A stretch of 64,000 nt of DNA from the NCBI GenBank assembly GCA_031268095.1, contig JAIRXU010000017.1:62001-126000 (forward strand), read 5' to 3'. This DNA comes from Oscillospiraceae bacterium (GTDB taxonomy: Bacteria > Bacillota > Clostridia > Oscillospirales > Acutalibacteraceae). The translations under genes and the position numbers were made by a program. Numbering within the stretch: the stretch's first letter is position 1; the number at the start of each line of letters is the position of its first letter. Below are positions 8,394 to 17,347 of this stretch, one piece after another. The notes below the pieces were generated by a model that was not told where the DNA came from, did no database searches, and was given only the letters and a program-made list of their open reading frames with translations.

Positions 8394-9409
8394 AACGGAT
8401 TGTCATCCTCCTTCGCCGTTTCGGCTGCTTCCGTTTTTGCGGACATCAGATCTACCGCAGGGCCTTCCCGGGAAACGGCGTGGAATTTTTCCAGCAGCAG
8501 GGCGGGATAGTAGGAGAGTTTCGCCTTGCGCAATCCCTCGTCGCCGGTGTCCTCCTCGCGGTTGATGTACAGAAACTCCCGCAGCGTCCGGGCGGCGAAT
8601 TCCCGGTTGATCATCTGATAGGCCCCGCGCTGGGCGATGAACGCTTTCTCGAAATGGGTGCAGAATGTTGTCCCGTTCAGCGCTTCCCCCAAGCAAAACG
8701 CGGCGGCTTCCCCCTCCACCCGGAGCAGCCCGCCCCGGCAGCCGAACAGATCATAATGCGCAAAACAACGGCGCAGGGCTTCGTACTCCGCCTCCAGTTC
8801 CTTTGGATTCCGCTCGCGGTTGAGCTGCATCCAGCGCTTGGCCAGCGCCAGGCACTCGTCCGCGTTGCCCTGCGTGATTTCCTCATAGCTCCAGCGGTTG
8901 TTTTTTTCAAAATAAGAGATATGATTTCGTTTTTGATGGTATTTTTTCCCGGGCAGGTCCGCCAAGTCCCCGGTCTGGTAAAGGTAGTCGGCATCCCCCT
9001 GGCATGGCAGGAAGTCAAATCCTCCCGGCAGCGCCGCGTCCAGCAGCGCCGTGTCCTCCCGCGTCAGCCCATAAAGCTCCAGGCGTGTCCCGTTCCGCGC
9101 GGCGTCCCGGCGGAGCAGCTCAATCGTCTCCCGCAGCTCTCCCGGGCCAACGGGGAACCCATAGGACAGGCCGCCGTCTCCCTCGCCAAGGGAGCGCGAG
9201 AGGAAGTTCCCGTCCCGCTGGGCAATTTCCACGTGATAAACGTCTGCCCAGGCATAGATGTTGCCAAAACTGTACTCGCATCCCATCCGGCCCGCCCGGC
9301 GGAGGATTGGCCCCGCCCAGCGGATGTCTTCGGGCTCTGGCGTATGAAATCCCAATTCGTTCTGCAGTTCATCGGATATGGCGCCAGACGCGGGCGCGAA
9401 TGTCTTCAT
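8390..9409 (-). CDS. DUF2156 (LPG-synthase C-terminal-like) protein
   Basis: A 339-residue soluble protein resembling the C-terminal aminoacyl-transferase-like domain of phosphatidylglycerol lysyltransferase (MprF), without the MprF membrane part. KKYHQKRNHISYFEKNN near residue 184 is the hallmark block, and the fold is expected to be a double GNAT. Members of this stand-alone group have no settled function; transfer of an aminoacyl or acyl group is plausible. GGAGG precedes the ATG at 9409, which lies 41 nt inside the end of tmk. The last 20 residues are acidic and low-complexity. Confidence 0.85.
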   Translation of the reverse strand: MKTFAPASGAISDELQNELGFHTPEPEDIRWAGPILRRAGRMGCEYSFGNIYAWADVYHVEIAQRDGNFLSRSLGEGDGGLSYGFPVGPGELRETIELLRRDAARNGTRLELYGLTREDTALLDAALPGGFDFLPCQGDADYLYQTGDLADLPGKKYHQKRNHISYFEKNNRWSYEEITQGNADECLALAKRWMQLNRERNPKELEAEYEALRRCFAHYDLFGCRGGLLRVEGEAAAFCLGEALNGTTFCTHFEKAFIAQRGAYQMINREFAARTLREFLYINREEDTGDEGLRKAKLSYYPALLLEKFHAVSREGPAVDLMSAKTEAAETAKEDDNPL

Positions 9410-10028
9410 GAATTTCCTCCGGTGTCAATGGATTGGTTCCGCGGACGCAGGGGACGACCTCCCACCCCAGCGCGGCCGCGGCGGCCAGCGCCGTCTCCCG
9501 GCAAGCCAGCAGGTACGTCCGGTCTGCCTCGTGAATGTCCCGCCGCTGCTCGTTGCCTTCATAGCGCCGGGCGACCAGCGCCCAGGAAAGCTGCGGCGGC
9601 ATATCCAGGAACAGCACCAGGTCCGGCCGGGGAATGCCCAGTTTGCCGTACTCGAAGTCTTCCAGCCAGTCGAAGAAGCCCGGCCACTGCGCGGCGGGCA
9701 GCTTCGCCGCCTGGTGATAGGCGTTGGAGGTGGTGTACCGGTCCGCCAGGATGATCCGTCCCGCGCGGTAGTCTTCCGACCATTTGGTACGGAAACTCGC
9801 GTAGCGGTCCACGGCATAAAAAGCGGAGGCTGCGTAAGCTCCGACGTCCTCCGGCCGGGAACCGAAACGCCCGCCCAGGTATTGCCGCACCAGAACGCTG
9901 GATTCGTCCTCGTAGTCCGGCGCTTTAATCATCACCGGGGGCAGGCCCTGCGCCGCGAGCCATGCCCGCAGCAGCGCCAGCTGTGTGCTTTTTCCGCTCC
10001 CGTCGAGCCCCTCCAAAACCACCAGCAT
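9369..10028 (-). CDS. tmk: Thymidylate kinase
   Basis: About 219 residues; phosphorylates dTMP to dTDP for DNA synthesis. The P-loop GLDGSGKST is at the very start of the protein, and ADRYTTSN is the DRY-like base/phosphate-binding motif. An alternative ATG at 10055 has AGGAGG, but that SD abuts a TATAAT box (10067-10072), so it would barely be in the transcript. ATG 10028 has GGAGGGGAG at 10038-10046 and places the P-loop as usual in the family, so I chose it. First gene of a six-gene operon. Confidence 0.93.
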   Translation of the reverse strand: MLVVLEGLDGSGKSTQLALLRAWLAAQGLPPVMIKAPDYEDESSVLVRQYLGGRFGSRPEDVGAYAASAFYAVDRYASFRTKWSEDYRAGRIILADRYTTSNAYHQAAKLPAAQWPGFFDWLEDFEYGKLGIPRPDLVLFLDMPPQLSWALVARRYEGNEQRRDIHEADRTYLLACRETALAAAAALGWEVVPCVRGTNPLTPEEIHEDIRARVWRHIR

Positions 10029-10066
10029 CCCTGTCCGCTCCCCTCCGCGCGCCATCTGACCCTCCT

Positions 10067-10072
10067 ATTATA
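10067..10072 (-). promoter_or_regulatory. -10 box (TATAAT) upstream of tmk
   Basis: A perfect minus-strand TATAAT precedes the tmk operon. The -35 region is poor (TTGCAT-like at 10089-10094, 16-nt spacing). The predicted start near 10060 supports translation from ATG 10028. Confidence 0.5.
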
Positions 10073-10245
10073 CCACAAAATTCCGTCAATGCAAGAGCAG
10101 ATGGGGAAATTTCGTGGAAAGACCGCCATGTCCGATCTTTTTCTGAAAATTTACAAGTTGTTCATGGCTTTTGCGGCAATCTAATAGTATAATTATTCTG
10201 TCAAATTTTGTTCCCGCAGATTCCCGCGCAGAAGGAGGGATTTCC

Positions 10246-11178
10246 GTGTTTGGTTATGTGCGGATTCATAAACCGACACTGACCTGCGGCGGATACGATA
10301 TTTACCGCGGGATCTACTGCTCTCTCTGCCGGGAGTTGGGCCGGCGCTATTCTCCGCTGGGGCAGGCGGCGCTGCAATATGACGCTGCCTTTCTGGCGCT
10401 GCTGGGATTGGCGCTGGCGGAGGAACCGCCGTCCTTTCGGCGGGGCCGCTGCTGCTGGAATCCGCTTAAGCGCTGCCCCCGCTGCCGGGAATCGGGCGCG
10501 CCGTCCGGCGTTTCGCCCGGCATTCTGTCTTTCACCGCCGACGCCGCTATTCTTCTGACGTATTACAAATGGCGAGATGCGCTGGCGGACGGGCGCTGGT
10601 GGGAACGGGCGCTGCTGCGCCTGCCCGCGCCGCTGTTTCATCTGCTGCGCCGAAGGGCCCGGCGGCGGCAACCGGAAGCGGACCGGTCTGTCCGGATCGC
10701 CATGACCGCCCAGCGGCTGACCGAACGCGAATCCCATGCCGCCGCTCTTAGCCTTGACCAAGCCGCGCACCCGTCAGCCCAGGCGCTGGGAGATCTCTGC
10801 GCGCTCCTCCCCGTCAGCGAGGTTTTTCGGCCGGCCTTGCATCGGTTGGGGTATCTGCTGGGCCGCTGGGTCTATCTGGTAGACGCGGCGGACGATTTCG
10901 GGGACGATCTGCGCCGGAACCGCTATAATCCTTTCAGCGCCCTGTCGGACCTCCCGCCGGAAACGCGGGCCCAGCGGACGCGGGAAGCCCTCAACACCAC
11001 AGCGGAGCAGCTTCTGCCCGCGCTGGACGATCTCCCCCTGTGCCGCTTCCGGCCTATTATTGAAAATATTCTCGCGGAGGGACTGCCGGACAGCGAACAG
11101 AAGGCGCTGACGCGCCTGGAGCACCCGGAACGGCCGCATGGCAGGCGGCGAAACGGCGCCGCAGTCGAATGGGACTGA
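10246..11178 (+). CDS. DUF5685 family protein
   Basis: A 310-residue protein of unknown function beginning with the DUF5685 hallmark MFGYVRIHKP and YCSLCREL. Two Cys clusters, CSLC near residue 25 and CC-x8-C-x2-C near 67-80, suggest a metal site. Further on, VDAADDFGDDLRRNRYNPF places an acidic D-rich helix resembling the DDxxD metal sites of all-alpha isoprenoid synthases; this is only a visual likeness. The start is GTG 10246 with GAAGGAGGG at 10231-10239. A TATAAT at 10188-10193 may be its -10 box. It heads a short plus-strand group divergent from the tmk operon. Confidence 0.8.
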   Translation: MFGYVRIHKPTLTCGGYDIYRGIYCSLCRELGRRYSPLGQAALQYDAAFLALLGLALAEEPPSFRRGRCCWNPLKRCPRCRESGAPSGVSPGILSFTADAAILLTYYKWRDALADGRWWERALLRLPAPLFHLLRRRARRRQPEADRSVRIAMTAQRLTERESHAAALSLDQAAHPSAQALGDLCALLPVSEVFRPALHRLGYLLGRWVYLVDAADDFGDDLRRNRYNPFSALSDLPPETRAQRTREALNTTAEQLLPALDDLPLCRFRPIIENILAEGLPDSEQKALTRLEHPERPHGRRRNGAAVEWD

Positions 11179-11258
11179 CGCAATAGATGCCTAAAAATAA
11201 TTGCTTTATAAAATTATTATTATGAATTATGATAGATAGATGAAGGATGGATGGTTGT

Positions 11259-11858
11259 ATGAAGGACCCATACGCGAGGCTGGGCATTACGCCCCAGGCC
11301 GACGACACGCAGCTGCGTGAGGCATACCGGAAATTGGCGCGGGAATACCAAGACGATCCGCGGAAGATGGCGGAAATTGACGGGGCGTACGACGCCATCA
11401 TCCTCTCGCGGGGCTCCGCCGGGGGGGCGGGGCAATATGAGCAGCGCAGCGGCAGATCTTATGAGAACGTCCCGCCCGCCGACGGTTACGCCCCGGATTA
11501 TGCGGATATCCGCCGACGAATCCAGGCCGGCAGGCTGGACGACGCGCTGACGCTGCTGGATGGCGTACCGCCAGCCCAGCGCCCGGCAGAGTGGTACTAC
11601 CTCAAAGGCTGCGTTCAGCGGGGACGGGGCTGGCTGGAGGAAGCGGAAGCGAACTTTGCCCAGGCTGTCCGTCTGGCTCCGGGCCATCCGGAATACCGCA
11701 CGGCTTACGACAAGCTATATGCCAGCCGCTCGGGCGGCTACCGCGCCCGGCGCTCTGGGAACAGCGACGAGGACCGCTGCTGCAAGGTCTGCACGGGTCT
11801 GCTCTGCGCGGACTGCTGCTGCGAATGCTTCGGCGGCGACCTGATCCCCTGCATTTGA
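11259..11858 (+). CDS. J-domain-like protein with TPR and Cys-rich tail
   Basis: About 199 residues in three parts. The first 45 residues align with a J-domain (DPYARLGITPQADDTQLREA), but the HPD tripeptide that stimulates Hsp70 is missing; the place reads YQDDPRK. The middle has a Tyr-rich linker and a TPR-like pair of helices (LKGCVQRGRG... LEEAEANFAQAVRLAP). The last 26 residues contain nine Cys, including CCC and CC, and could bind metal, be acylated or anchor to a membrane. ATG 11247 is an alternative, but GAAGG at 11242-11246 is better spaced for 11259. The role is unknown; classical DnaJ function is unlikely. Confidence 0.75.
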   Translation: MKDPYARLGITPQADDTQLREAYRKLAREYQDDPRKMAEIDGAYDAIILSRGSAGGAGQYEQRSGRSYENVPPADGYAPDYADIRRRIQAGRLDDALTLLDGVPPAQRPAEWYYLKGCVQRGRGWLEEAEANFAQAVRLAPGHPEYRTAYDKLYASRSGGYRARRSGNSDEDRCCKVCTGLLCADCCCECFGGDLIPCI

Positions 11859-11919
11859 ATTTTGGGGAACAGCTTTATACAGCTTCATTCTGAATTTTAT
11901 TTGAGAAAGGGGGAGCCCC

Positions 11920-12450
11920 TTGTCCCAGACCAAACGTCTGGCGCTCTGCGGCGTCCTGGCGGGGCTTTCGGTGGCGGTCATGTGGATGATCGGACTGATT
12001 CCCTCAATGGACTTCGCCCTTCCGGCGGTCGCCGGGCTGCTGACGCTCTTCGCCGTCATTGAAGTTAACCGCTTTTGGGCGCTGGGCATCTATCTGGTGG
12101 CGGGAACACTGTCATTCCTGCTCCTGCCGGAGAAAACCATCCCCCTGCTCTACCTTCTCTTTTTCGGATATTATCCCAGCCTGAAATCCTTTCTGGAACA
12201 AAAACTACCCCGCTGGCTGGAACGGATCCTGAAAATGACCAGCTTCAATGCCGCGATGGCCGCTTTTTATTTCATCGCTTCCCGGTTATTCTCCGTTTCA
12301 TTCGAGGAGTTCGGGGACTTTGGCCGCTGGTCGGCCCTGGTAATGCTGGGCGCCGGCAATGTGGCGTTTGCGCTGTATGATTTCTGCGCGGGCAGCCTAG
12401 TTACAATTTACCTGCGCCGCTGGCAAAAGAAATTCCGCCGGCTGCTGTAA
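11920..12450 (+). CDS. Conserved small membrane protein, ECF S-component-like
   Basis: A 176-residue protein with about five hydrophobic helices. The start KRLALCGVLAGLSVAVMWM resembles small-molecule-binding S components of ECF transporters, but I cannot name a substrate and no ECF ATPase genes are nearby. The basic C-terminus (RRWQKKFRRLL) is probably cytoplasmic. Translation starts at TTG 11920 behind GAAAGGGGGAG. It precedes the MATE gene by 26 nt, suggesting cotranscription. Confidence 0.7.
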   Translation: MSQTKRLALCGVLAGLSVAVMWMIGLIPSMDFALPAVAGLLTLFAVIEVNRFWALGIYLVAGTLSFLLLPEKTIPLLYLLFFGYYPSLKSFLEQKLPRWLERILKMTSFNAAMAAFYFIASRLFSVSFEEFGDFGRWSALVMLGAGNVAFALYDFCAGSLVTIYLRRWQKKFRRLL

Positions 12451-12476
12451 AATCAATCGTTTCATGGAGGATATCT

Positions 12477-13853
12477 GTGTCCATTTTTCATCAAGAAAAA
12501 GGCTTTTACCGCTCCTTGCTTTCCTTAGCGCTGCCCGCGGCGGGCGCGAGCTTGCTGCAAAACGCCGTGGGCCTGGCGGACACCTTCATGGTGGGGAGCC
12601 TGGGCGACGACGCGGTCGCCGCGATTGCCGCCGCAAACAAATTCTTTTTTATTTTCTCCCTGCTGCTGTTCGGGTTGGTCTCTGGCGCGTCCGTGCTTGC
12701 CGCGCAGTACTGGGGCAAACGGGACCGGGAGGCCATCTCCCGCATTGCGGGAATCGTTCTGGGAATTTCCCTGTCTGCCGGTTTCTTTTTTGCGGCGGCG
12801 GCGGCGTTTTTTCCCCGGCAGATTCTGTCGGTTTTTACCGGTGATCCCGCTGTGATTGGTTTGGGCGTTGGCTACCTTCGTCTAATCGCGGCAACGTTTC
12901 TCACCAGTTCTTTTTCCGCCGCTTACTGGAGCTTCCTGCGCTCGATCGAGAAAGCGGGGTTGGGCTTAGCGGTGCAGCTGCTGGCCTTCTTTTCCAACAC
13001 CTTCTTCAATGCCGTCTTTATTTTCGGCCTGTTCGGCGCGCCGAAAATGGGCGTCAACGGCGCGGCGCTGGGGACGCTGCTTTCCCGCAGCCTGGAATGC
13101 CTCGCCGTGCTGATTTACGCGGTCTTTTTCCGCAAGGATATCCGGCTGCGGCCGCGGGATTTCTGGCGGTGGGACCGGGCGCTGCTGCGGGATTTCTTCC
13201 GGTATTCCAGCGTTGTGCTGCTCAACGACCTCCTTTGGGGAATCGGCAATTCCCTGCAAATCGCCGTACTGGGGCACATCAGCACCCCCGCCATGACCGC
13301 CGCCAGCGTCGTCATGACCATCCAGGGCGTGGTGACGGTTACAACGTTCGGCATGGCTTCCGCCGCCGGCGTCTTGGTCGGCAAAACCATCGGCCGGGGT
13401 CATTTCGGCGAAGCCAAGCGCCAATGTCAATTTCTGCTGCTGCTCGCCGTAGGGGTAGGGCTGCTCTGTTCTGCCGCGCAACTGCTGATCCGGTCCTATG
13501 GCGTGGACGCCGCCGTCTCCGCCGGACTGTTTCACCTGACGGGCGAGGCCGTCGCGCTGATGCGGCAGATGCTGCTGCTGGGAGCCTGTTTATTCCCTGT
13601 CATGGCCTGCAACTTTACGCTGGTGATGACCCTGCGCAGCGGGGGAGACACGAAAGTCTCCGCCCTGATCGACGTCGGCTTTATGTGGCTGATCTCCTTC
13701 CCCGCCGCCGCGCTGGCCGCTTTTGTGCTGCGCTGGCCGCCCACCGCGGTGCTGTTCTTGCTCAATTCGGAGGAATTACTGAAATGCCTATTCTTTTTGC
13801 CCCGGATGCTACGTTGGCGCTGGATGCGGAACGTGACCCGGTCCGCGCAATGA
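12477..13853 (+). CDS. MATE family efflux transporter
   Basis: A 458-residue integral membrane protein with about twelve hydrophobic segments in two similar halves. The opening LALPAAGASLLQNAVGLADT is the typical first MATE helix with the Asn/Asp pair, and TAASVVMTIQGVVTVTTFGM in the second half is its repeat counterpart. MATE proteins export drugs, metabolites or lipid-linked compounds using Na+ or H+; the substrate is not readable here. Start GTG 12477 with ATGGAGG at 12464-12470. Confidence 0.9.
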   Translation: MSIFHQEKGFYRSLLSLALPAAGASLLQNAVGLADTFMVGSLGDDAVAAIAAANKFFFIFSLLLFGLVSGASVLAAQYWGKRDREAISRIAGIVLGISLSAGFFFAAAAAFFPRQILSVFTGDPAVIGLGVGYLRLIAATFLTSSFSAAYWSFLRSIEKAGLGLAVQLLAFFSNTFFNAVFIFGLFGAPKMGVNGAALGTLLSRSLECLAVLIYAVFFRKDIRLRPRDFWRWDRALLRDFFRYSSVVLLNDLLWGIGNSLQIAVLGHISTPAMTAASVVMTIQGVVTVTTFGMASAAGVLVGKTIGRGHFGEAKRQCQFLLLLAVGVGLLCSAAQLLIRSYGVDAAVSAGLFHLTGEAVALMRQMLLLGACLFPVMACNFTLVMTLRSGGDTKVSALIDVGFMWLISFPAAALAAFVLRWPPTAVLFLLNSEELLKCLFFLPRMLRWRWMRNVTRSAQ

Positions 13854-13964
13854 CCCGCAATTTCTCTTCCAATATTTTCTGAAACAGCATCTCATTTCGG
13901 TCCAATTTCCTGGGAATCTCCGGGGGTTCTTCCCTCTTTATTTCCAGCCGGCGGGATTTTTTGA

Positions 13965-13993
13965 TTGACATTCCCGCCCGGTTCTGTTAATAT
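13965..13993 (+). promoter_or_regulatory. Sigma-A-type promoter for alaS
   Basis: TTGACA (13965-13970), 17-nt spacer, TAATAT (13988-13993). The predicted start near 14000 leaves only about 37 nt before the alaS ATG, too short for a T-box leader. The remainder of the 13854-14036 gap shows no other convincing element. Confidence 0.75.
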
Positions 13994-14036
13994 TACTTAA
14001 GAAAACATAAAATAAAATGAGGAAGGAGTACAACTC

Positions 14037-16658
14037 ATGAAATGGACAGGCCTGAACGCATTGCGGGAACAGTATCTTGCATTTTTTGAGAGTAAGGGAC
14101 ATTTGCGCCTGCCGAGCTTCTCGCTGGCGCCGCAAGGAGACCCGAGCCTTTTGCTGATCAATTCCGGCATGGCGCCGATGAAGAAATTTTTTACCGGAGA
14201 GGTCACCCCGCCGCATCAGCGGGTCACCACATGCCAGAAATGCATTCGGACGCCGGACATCGAAAACGTCGGCATCACCGCGCGGCATGGCACCTATTTT
14301 GAAATGTTGGGTAATTTTTCATTTGGCGATTACTTCAAGCGGGAGGCCACTGCCTGGGCTTGGGAATTTTTCACGCAAGTCATCGCGCTGGATCCCGCGC
14401 GGATCCACATCACTGTCTTCGAGGAGGACGACGAAGCCTGGGACATTTGGACGAAGCAAGTCGGTATTCCGGAAGATCACATGTTGCGCACCGGGCGGAA
14501 GGACAACTTCTGGGAACACGGTAAAGGCCCCTGCGGTCCCTGCTCCGAGCTGCACTATGACCGGGGGGAACAGTACGGCTGCGGCTCGCCCGACTGCAAA
14601 CCCGGCTGCGACTGCGACCGGTTCATGGAAGTCTGGAACCTGGTCTTCACCCAGTTTGATTCCGACGGGGAAGGGCATTATGCCGAGCTGGCCAAGAAAA
14701 ACATCGATACCGGAATGGGCCTGGAGCGTCTGGCCTGCGTTGTGCAGGAAGTGGATAACCTTTTTGAAGTCGATACCGTTCAGAACATCATGAAGCATAT
14801 CTCTGAGGTCGCGGGGGTGCCTTACCACCGGGATCCCAAAACAGACATTTCTCTGCGCGTGATCACTGATCACATCCGCTCCACCACCATGATGGTAGGC
14901 GACGGCGTTCTGCCCTCGAACGAAGGCCGGGGTTACGTTCTGCGCCGCCTGCTGCGCCGCGCCGCGCGGCATGGCCGTTTGCTGGGCGTTGATCATCCCT
15001 TCCTGTCCGATGTTGCCGTGACCGTCATCCGGGAGAACCTTTCCGCTTATCCCCAGCTGGGTGAAAAGCAGGATTTCATTGTTAAAGTCATCGCCAATGA
15101 GGAAGAAAATTTTAGCCGGACGATTGATTCCGGCCTGCAGCTGCTTTCGAGCATGATCGCCGAAACCAACGGCCCGGTGCTCTCCGGCGCGGATGCTTTC
15201 CGGCTCAGCGATACCTATGGCTTCCCCATCGACCTGACCAAGGAAATCCTGGCGGAAGCCGCCAAGACCGTTGATGAGGACGCCTTCCGTGCCTTAGTCA
15301 AAGAGCAGCGTGAGCGCTCCCGGAAGGCCCGGCTGGATTCCGGCATTGGCGGCTGGGACAGCGCCGGAGCCCTGGACACCAGCGGCCTGCCCGCGACGAC
15401 ATTCGTCGGGTATGACCGGAACGAATGCGAAGCGACGGTGCTGGCGATTTTCGTGGACGGCGAAAGTGTTGACACGCTGGAAACCGGAACGGAAGCCTCC
15501 GTCGTGCTGGACCGAACGCCTTTCTACGCTGAAAGCGGCGGCCAGTGCGGCGATACAGGAAACCTGAACGGTGTTTTCGCGGTTCGGCCCGTCACAAAAA
15601 CCAACGGCGGCGTATATCTTCACAGCGGGTCGCTTGCGGAGGGCGCTCTGCCCGTCGGCGCGCGCGTGAATGCGGAAATCAGCGCGGCGCGGCCGCAGAT
15701 TCAGGCCAACCATACCGCCGCGCATCTGCTCCAGGCCGCTCTGCGCCAGGTTTTGGGCGCGCATGTTGAGCAGGCCGGCCAGTCCGTCACCCCTGGCAGC
15801 GTTCGGTTTGACTTTACTCATTTTGCCGCGCTTTCGGCGGAAGAACTCTGTACCGTAGAAAACATAGTGAACAAAGCCATCCAGGCCGCCGTTCCTGTCG
15901 TAACCGAGATCCTCCCCATTGAGGAAGCGAAGGCCCGGGGAGCCATGGCTCTCTTTGGCGAGAAGTATGGCGACACTGTGCGGATGGTCAGCGTCCCGGG
16001 CGTTTCCGCCGAACTCTGCGGCGGCACACACGCGGCCAATACCGGCGGCCTTGGCATGTTCTTTATCCAAAGCGAAAGCAGCGTGGCGTCTGGTGTGCGC
16101 CGGATCGAGGCCGTCACGGCCGGCGGGGCGCATCAGGCCTTCCGCCAGAAAACGGCGGCCTTGGAGCGGGCGGCGCAACTCCTCAAAGCCAACAGCGCCG
16201 CCGACTTGGAACCCCGCGCCCTGGCTGTTATGGCCCAGCTGAAGTCTGCCGAACAGGCCCTGGCGGCAGCGCGGGAGAAACTGTCCCGCTTCGCCGTGCA
16301 GGAACTGCTGCAGCGCGCGCGGGCCATTGGCGGGGTGTGTTTCGTCTGCGGCGTTCTGGAGAGCGCGGCGGCGCTGCGCCAGGCCTGCGACATTGCCAAA
16401 GCCAGCGGAGAAACCGTCGCCGCCCTCTTCGGCGCGAAAACAGATCAAGGCGCCCTGCAATTCGCGGCGGCCTGCGCGCCCGGCGCGGTGAAGGCCGGCG
16501 CTCACGCGGGGAACCTGATCAAAGCCGTCGCCCAGGCGGCCGGCGGCTCCGGCGGCGGCAAACCGGACAGCGCCATGGCCGGCGGAAAAGACCCTGCGAA
16601 ACTCGCGGATGCCCTGGCGGCGGGGGAAGCCGCGCTGCGGGCGCAGCTGAACATGTAA
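14037..16658 (+). CDS. alaS: Alanyl-tRNA synthetase
   Basis: A full-length 873-residue class II synthetase that charges tRNA-Ala. Order: catalytic core (GDPSLLLINSGMAPMKKFF at the start, GRGYVLRRLLRRA near 300), editing domain with HTAAHLLQAAL and the metal site CGGTHAANTG, then the DHHA1 C-Ala domain ending in a Gly-rich SGGGKPDSAMAGG block. AAGGAG precedes the ATG. The leader is short and has no T-box, so amino-acid starvation control through that element is absent. Confidence 0.97.
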   Translation: MKWTGLNALREQYLAFFESKGHLRLPSFSLAPQGDPSLLLINSGMAPMKKFFTGEVTPPHQRVTTCQKCIRTPDIENVGITARHGTYFEMLGNFSFGDYFKREATAWAWEFFTQVIALDPARIHITVFEEDDEAWDIWTKQVGIPEDHMLRTGRKDNFWEHGKGPCGPCSELHYDRGEQYGCGSPDCKPGCDCDRFMEVWNLVFTQFDSDGEGHYAELAKKNIDTGMGLERLACVVQEVDNLFEVDTVQNIMKHISEVAGVPYHRDPKTDISLRVITDHIRSTTMMVGDGVLPSNEGRGYVLRRLLRRAARHGRLLGVDHPFLSDVAVTVIRENLSAYPQLGEKQDFIVKVIANEEENFSRTIDSGLQLLSSMIAETNGPVLSGADAFRLSDTYGFPIDLTKEILAEAAKTVDEDAFRALVKEQRERSRKARLDSGIGGWDSAGALDTSGLPATTFVGYDRNECEATVLAIFVDGESVDTLETGTEASVVLDRTPFYAESGGQCGDTGNLNGVFAVRPVTKTNGGVYLHSGSLAEGALPVGARVNAEISAARPQIQANHTAAHLLQAALRQVLGAHVEQAGQSVTPGSVRFDFTHFAALSAEELCTVENIVNKAIQAAVPVVTEILPIEEAKARGAMALFGEKYGDTVRMVSVPGVSAELCGGTHAANTGGLGMFFIQSESSVASGVRRIEAVTAGGAHQAFRQKTAALERAAQLLKANSAADLEPRALAVMAQLKSAEQALAAAREKLSRFAVQELLQRARAIGGVCFVCGVLESAAALRQACDIAKASGETVAALFGAKTDQGALQFAAACAPGAVKAGAHAGNLIKAVAQAAGGSGGGKPDSAMAGGKDPAKLADALAAGEAALRAQLNM

Positions 16659-16738
16659 AAGAGCGAGCTCTGGATGTGGGTAATGCGATTCTTTGTGAGG
16701 AATCGTACAATAGATCGAAAGAAAAGGAGATGCCTCTG

Positions 16739-17347
16739 ATGAAACATATTCCCAATATTCTTTCCCTGTCCCGGGTGCCGCTTTCTGCGGTGCTGATTCT
16801 GCTGGCCATTTTGAGCAATTTGCGGGATCGTCCCGCGAGTCTGCGCCTGGCGTTCATGATTGTCTATCTGATCACTGGCCTCACGGATGCCCTCGACGGT
16901 TTCCTGGCACGGCGCTTTCACTGGGCAAGCGCGCGGGGCGCGAAAGCAGACGGCTTCTCGGATGTCGTTTTCCTGCTGTCGATGCTGGCGGTTGTCTTTG
17001 TGGTCTTGCGCGTACATTTCAATAAATGGGTGGTCGGCTGCGTCGTCGCCATTGCCATCGTCCGGGCAACGAATCTGATCTTCACGAAGATTAAGTTCAA
17101 GCAGTGGGGCCTCATGCATTCCTCCTTCATCCGTTACGCGACCATCCCCATTTACGCGGTGGCGCCCATTTGTGTTTGGACGAGCAACGCCAAAGGTTGG
17201 GTGGGCTGGCTTGTGTTCGCGCTGCTGGTGGCGGTGCTGCTTTCCGTCATGGAAGAAACCTGGATTCTGGCGCTGCTCAAAGACTATGACATGAATACGA
17301 AGAGCGTTTATCATGCGTTCAAACGCCGGAGGGAAAGCAATGCCTGA
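16739..17347 (+). CDS. CDP-alcohol phosphatidyltransferase family protein
   Basis: A 202-residue membrane enzyme. The signature DG-x2-AR-x8-G-x3-D-x3-D is complete, starting in TDALDGFLARR and ending ADGFSD. With five or six membrane helices it resembles phosphatidylglycerophosphate synthase, so it should join CDP-diacylglycerol to an alcohol phosphate, but the alcohol is not certain. ATG 16739 was chosen because AAGGAG ends 9 nt upstream; ATG 16730 overlaps that SD. It overlaps the HIT gene by 8 nt. Confidence 0.88.
   Translation: MKHIPNILSLSRVPLSAVLILLAILSNLRDRPASLRLAFMIVYLITGLTDALDGFLARRFHWASARGAKADGFSDVVFLLSMLAVVFVVLRVHFNKWVVGCVVAIAIVRATNLIFTKIKFKQWGLMHSSFIRYATIPIYAVAPICVWTSNAKGWVGWLVFALLVAVLLSVMEETWILALLKDYDMNTKSVYHAFKRRRESNA

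Noticed and set aside
13762-13971. 69-codon minus-strand frame rich in Lys and Glu overlapping the MATE 3' end
   Set aside because: No clear SD, its ATG sits inside the alaS -35 region, and about half of it is the reverse of the MATE coding sequence.
13854-14036. Possible T-box leader before alaS
   Set aside because: The promoter at 13965-13993 leaves only about 37 nt of leader, and no antiterminator or terminator structure is present.
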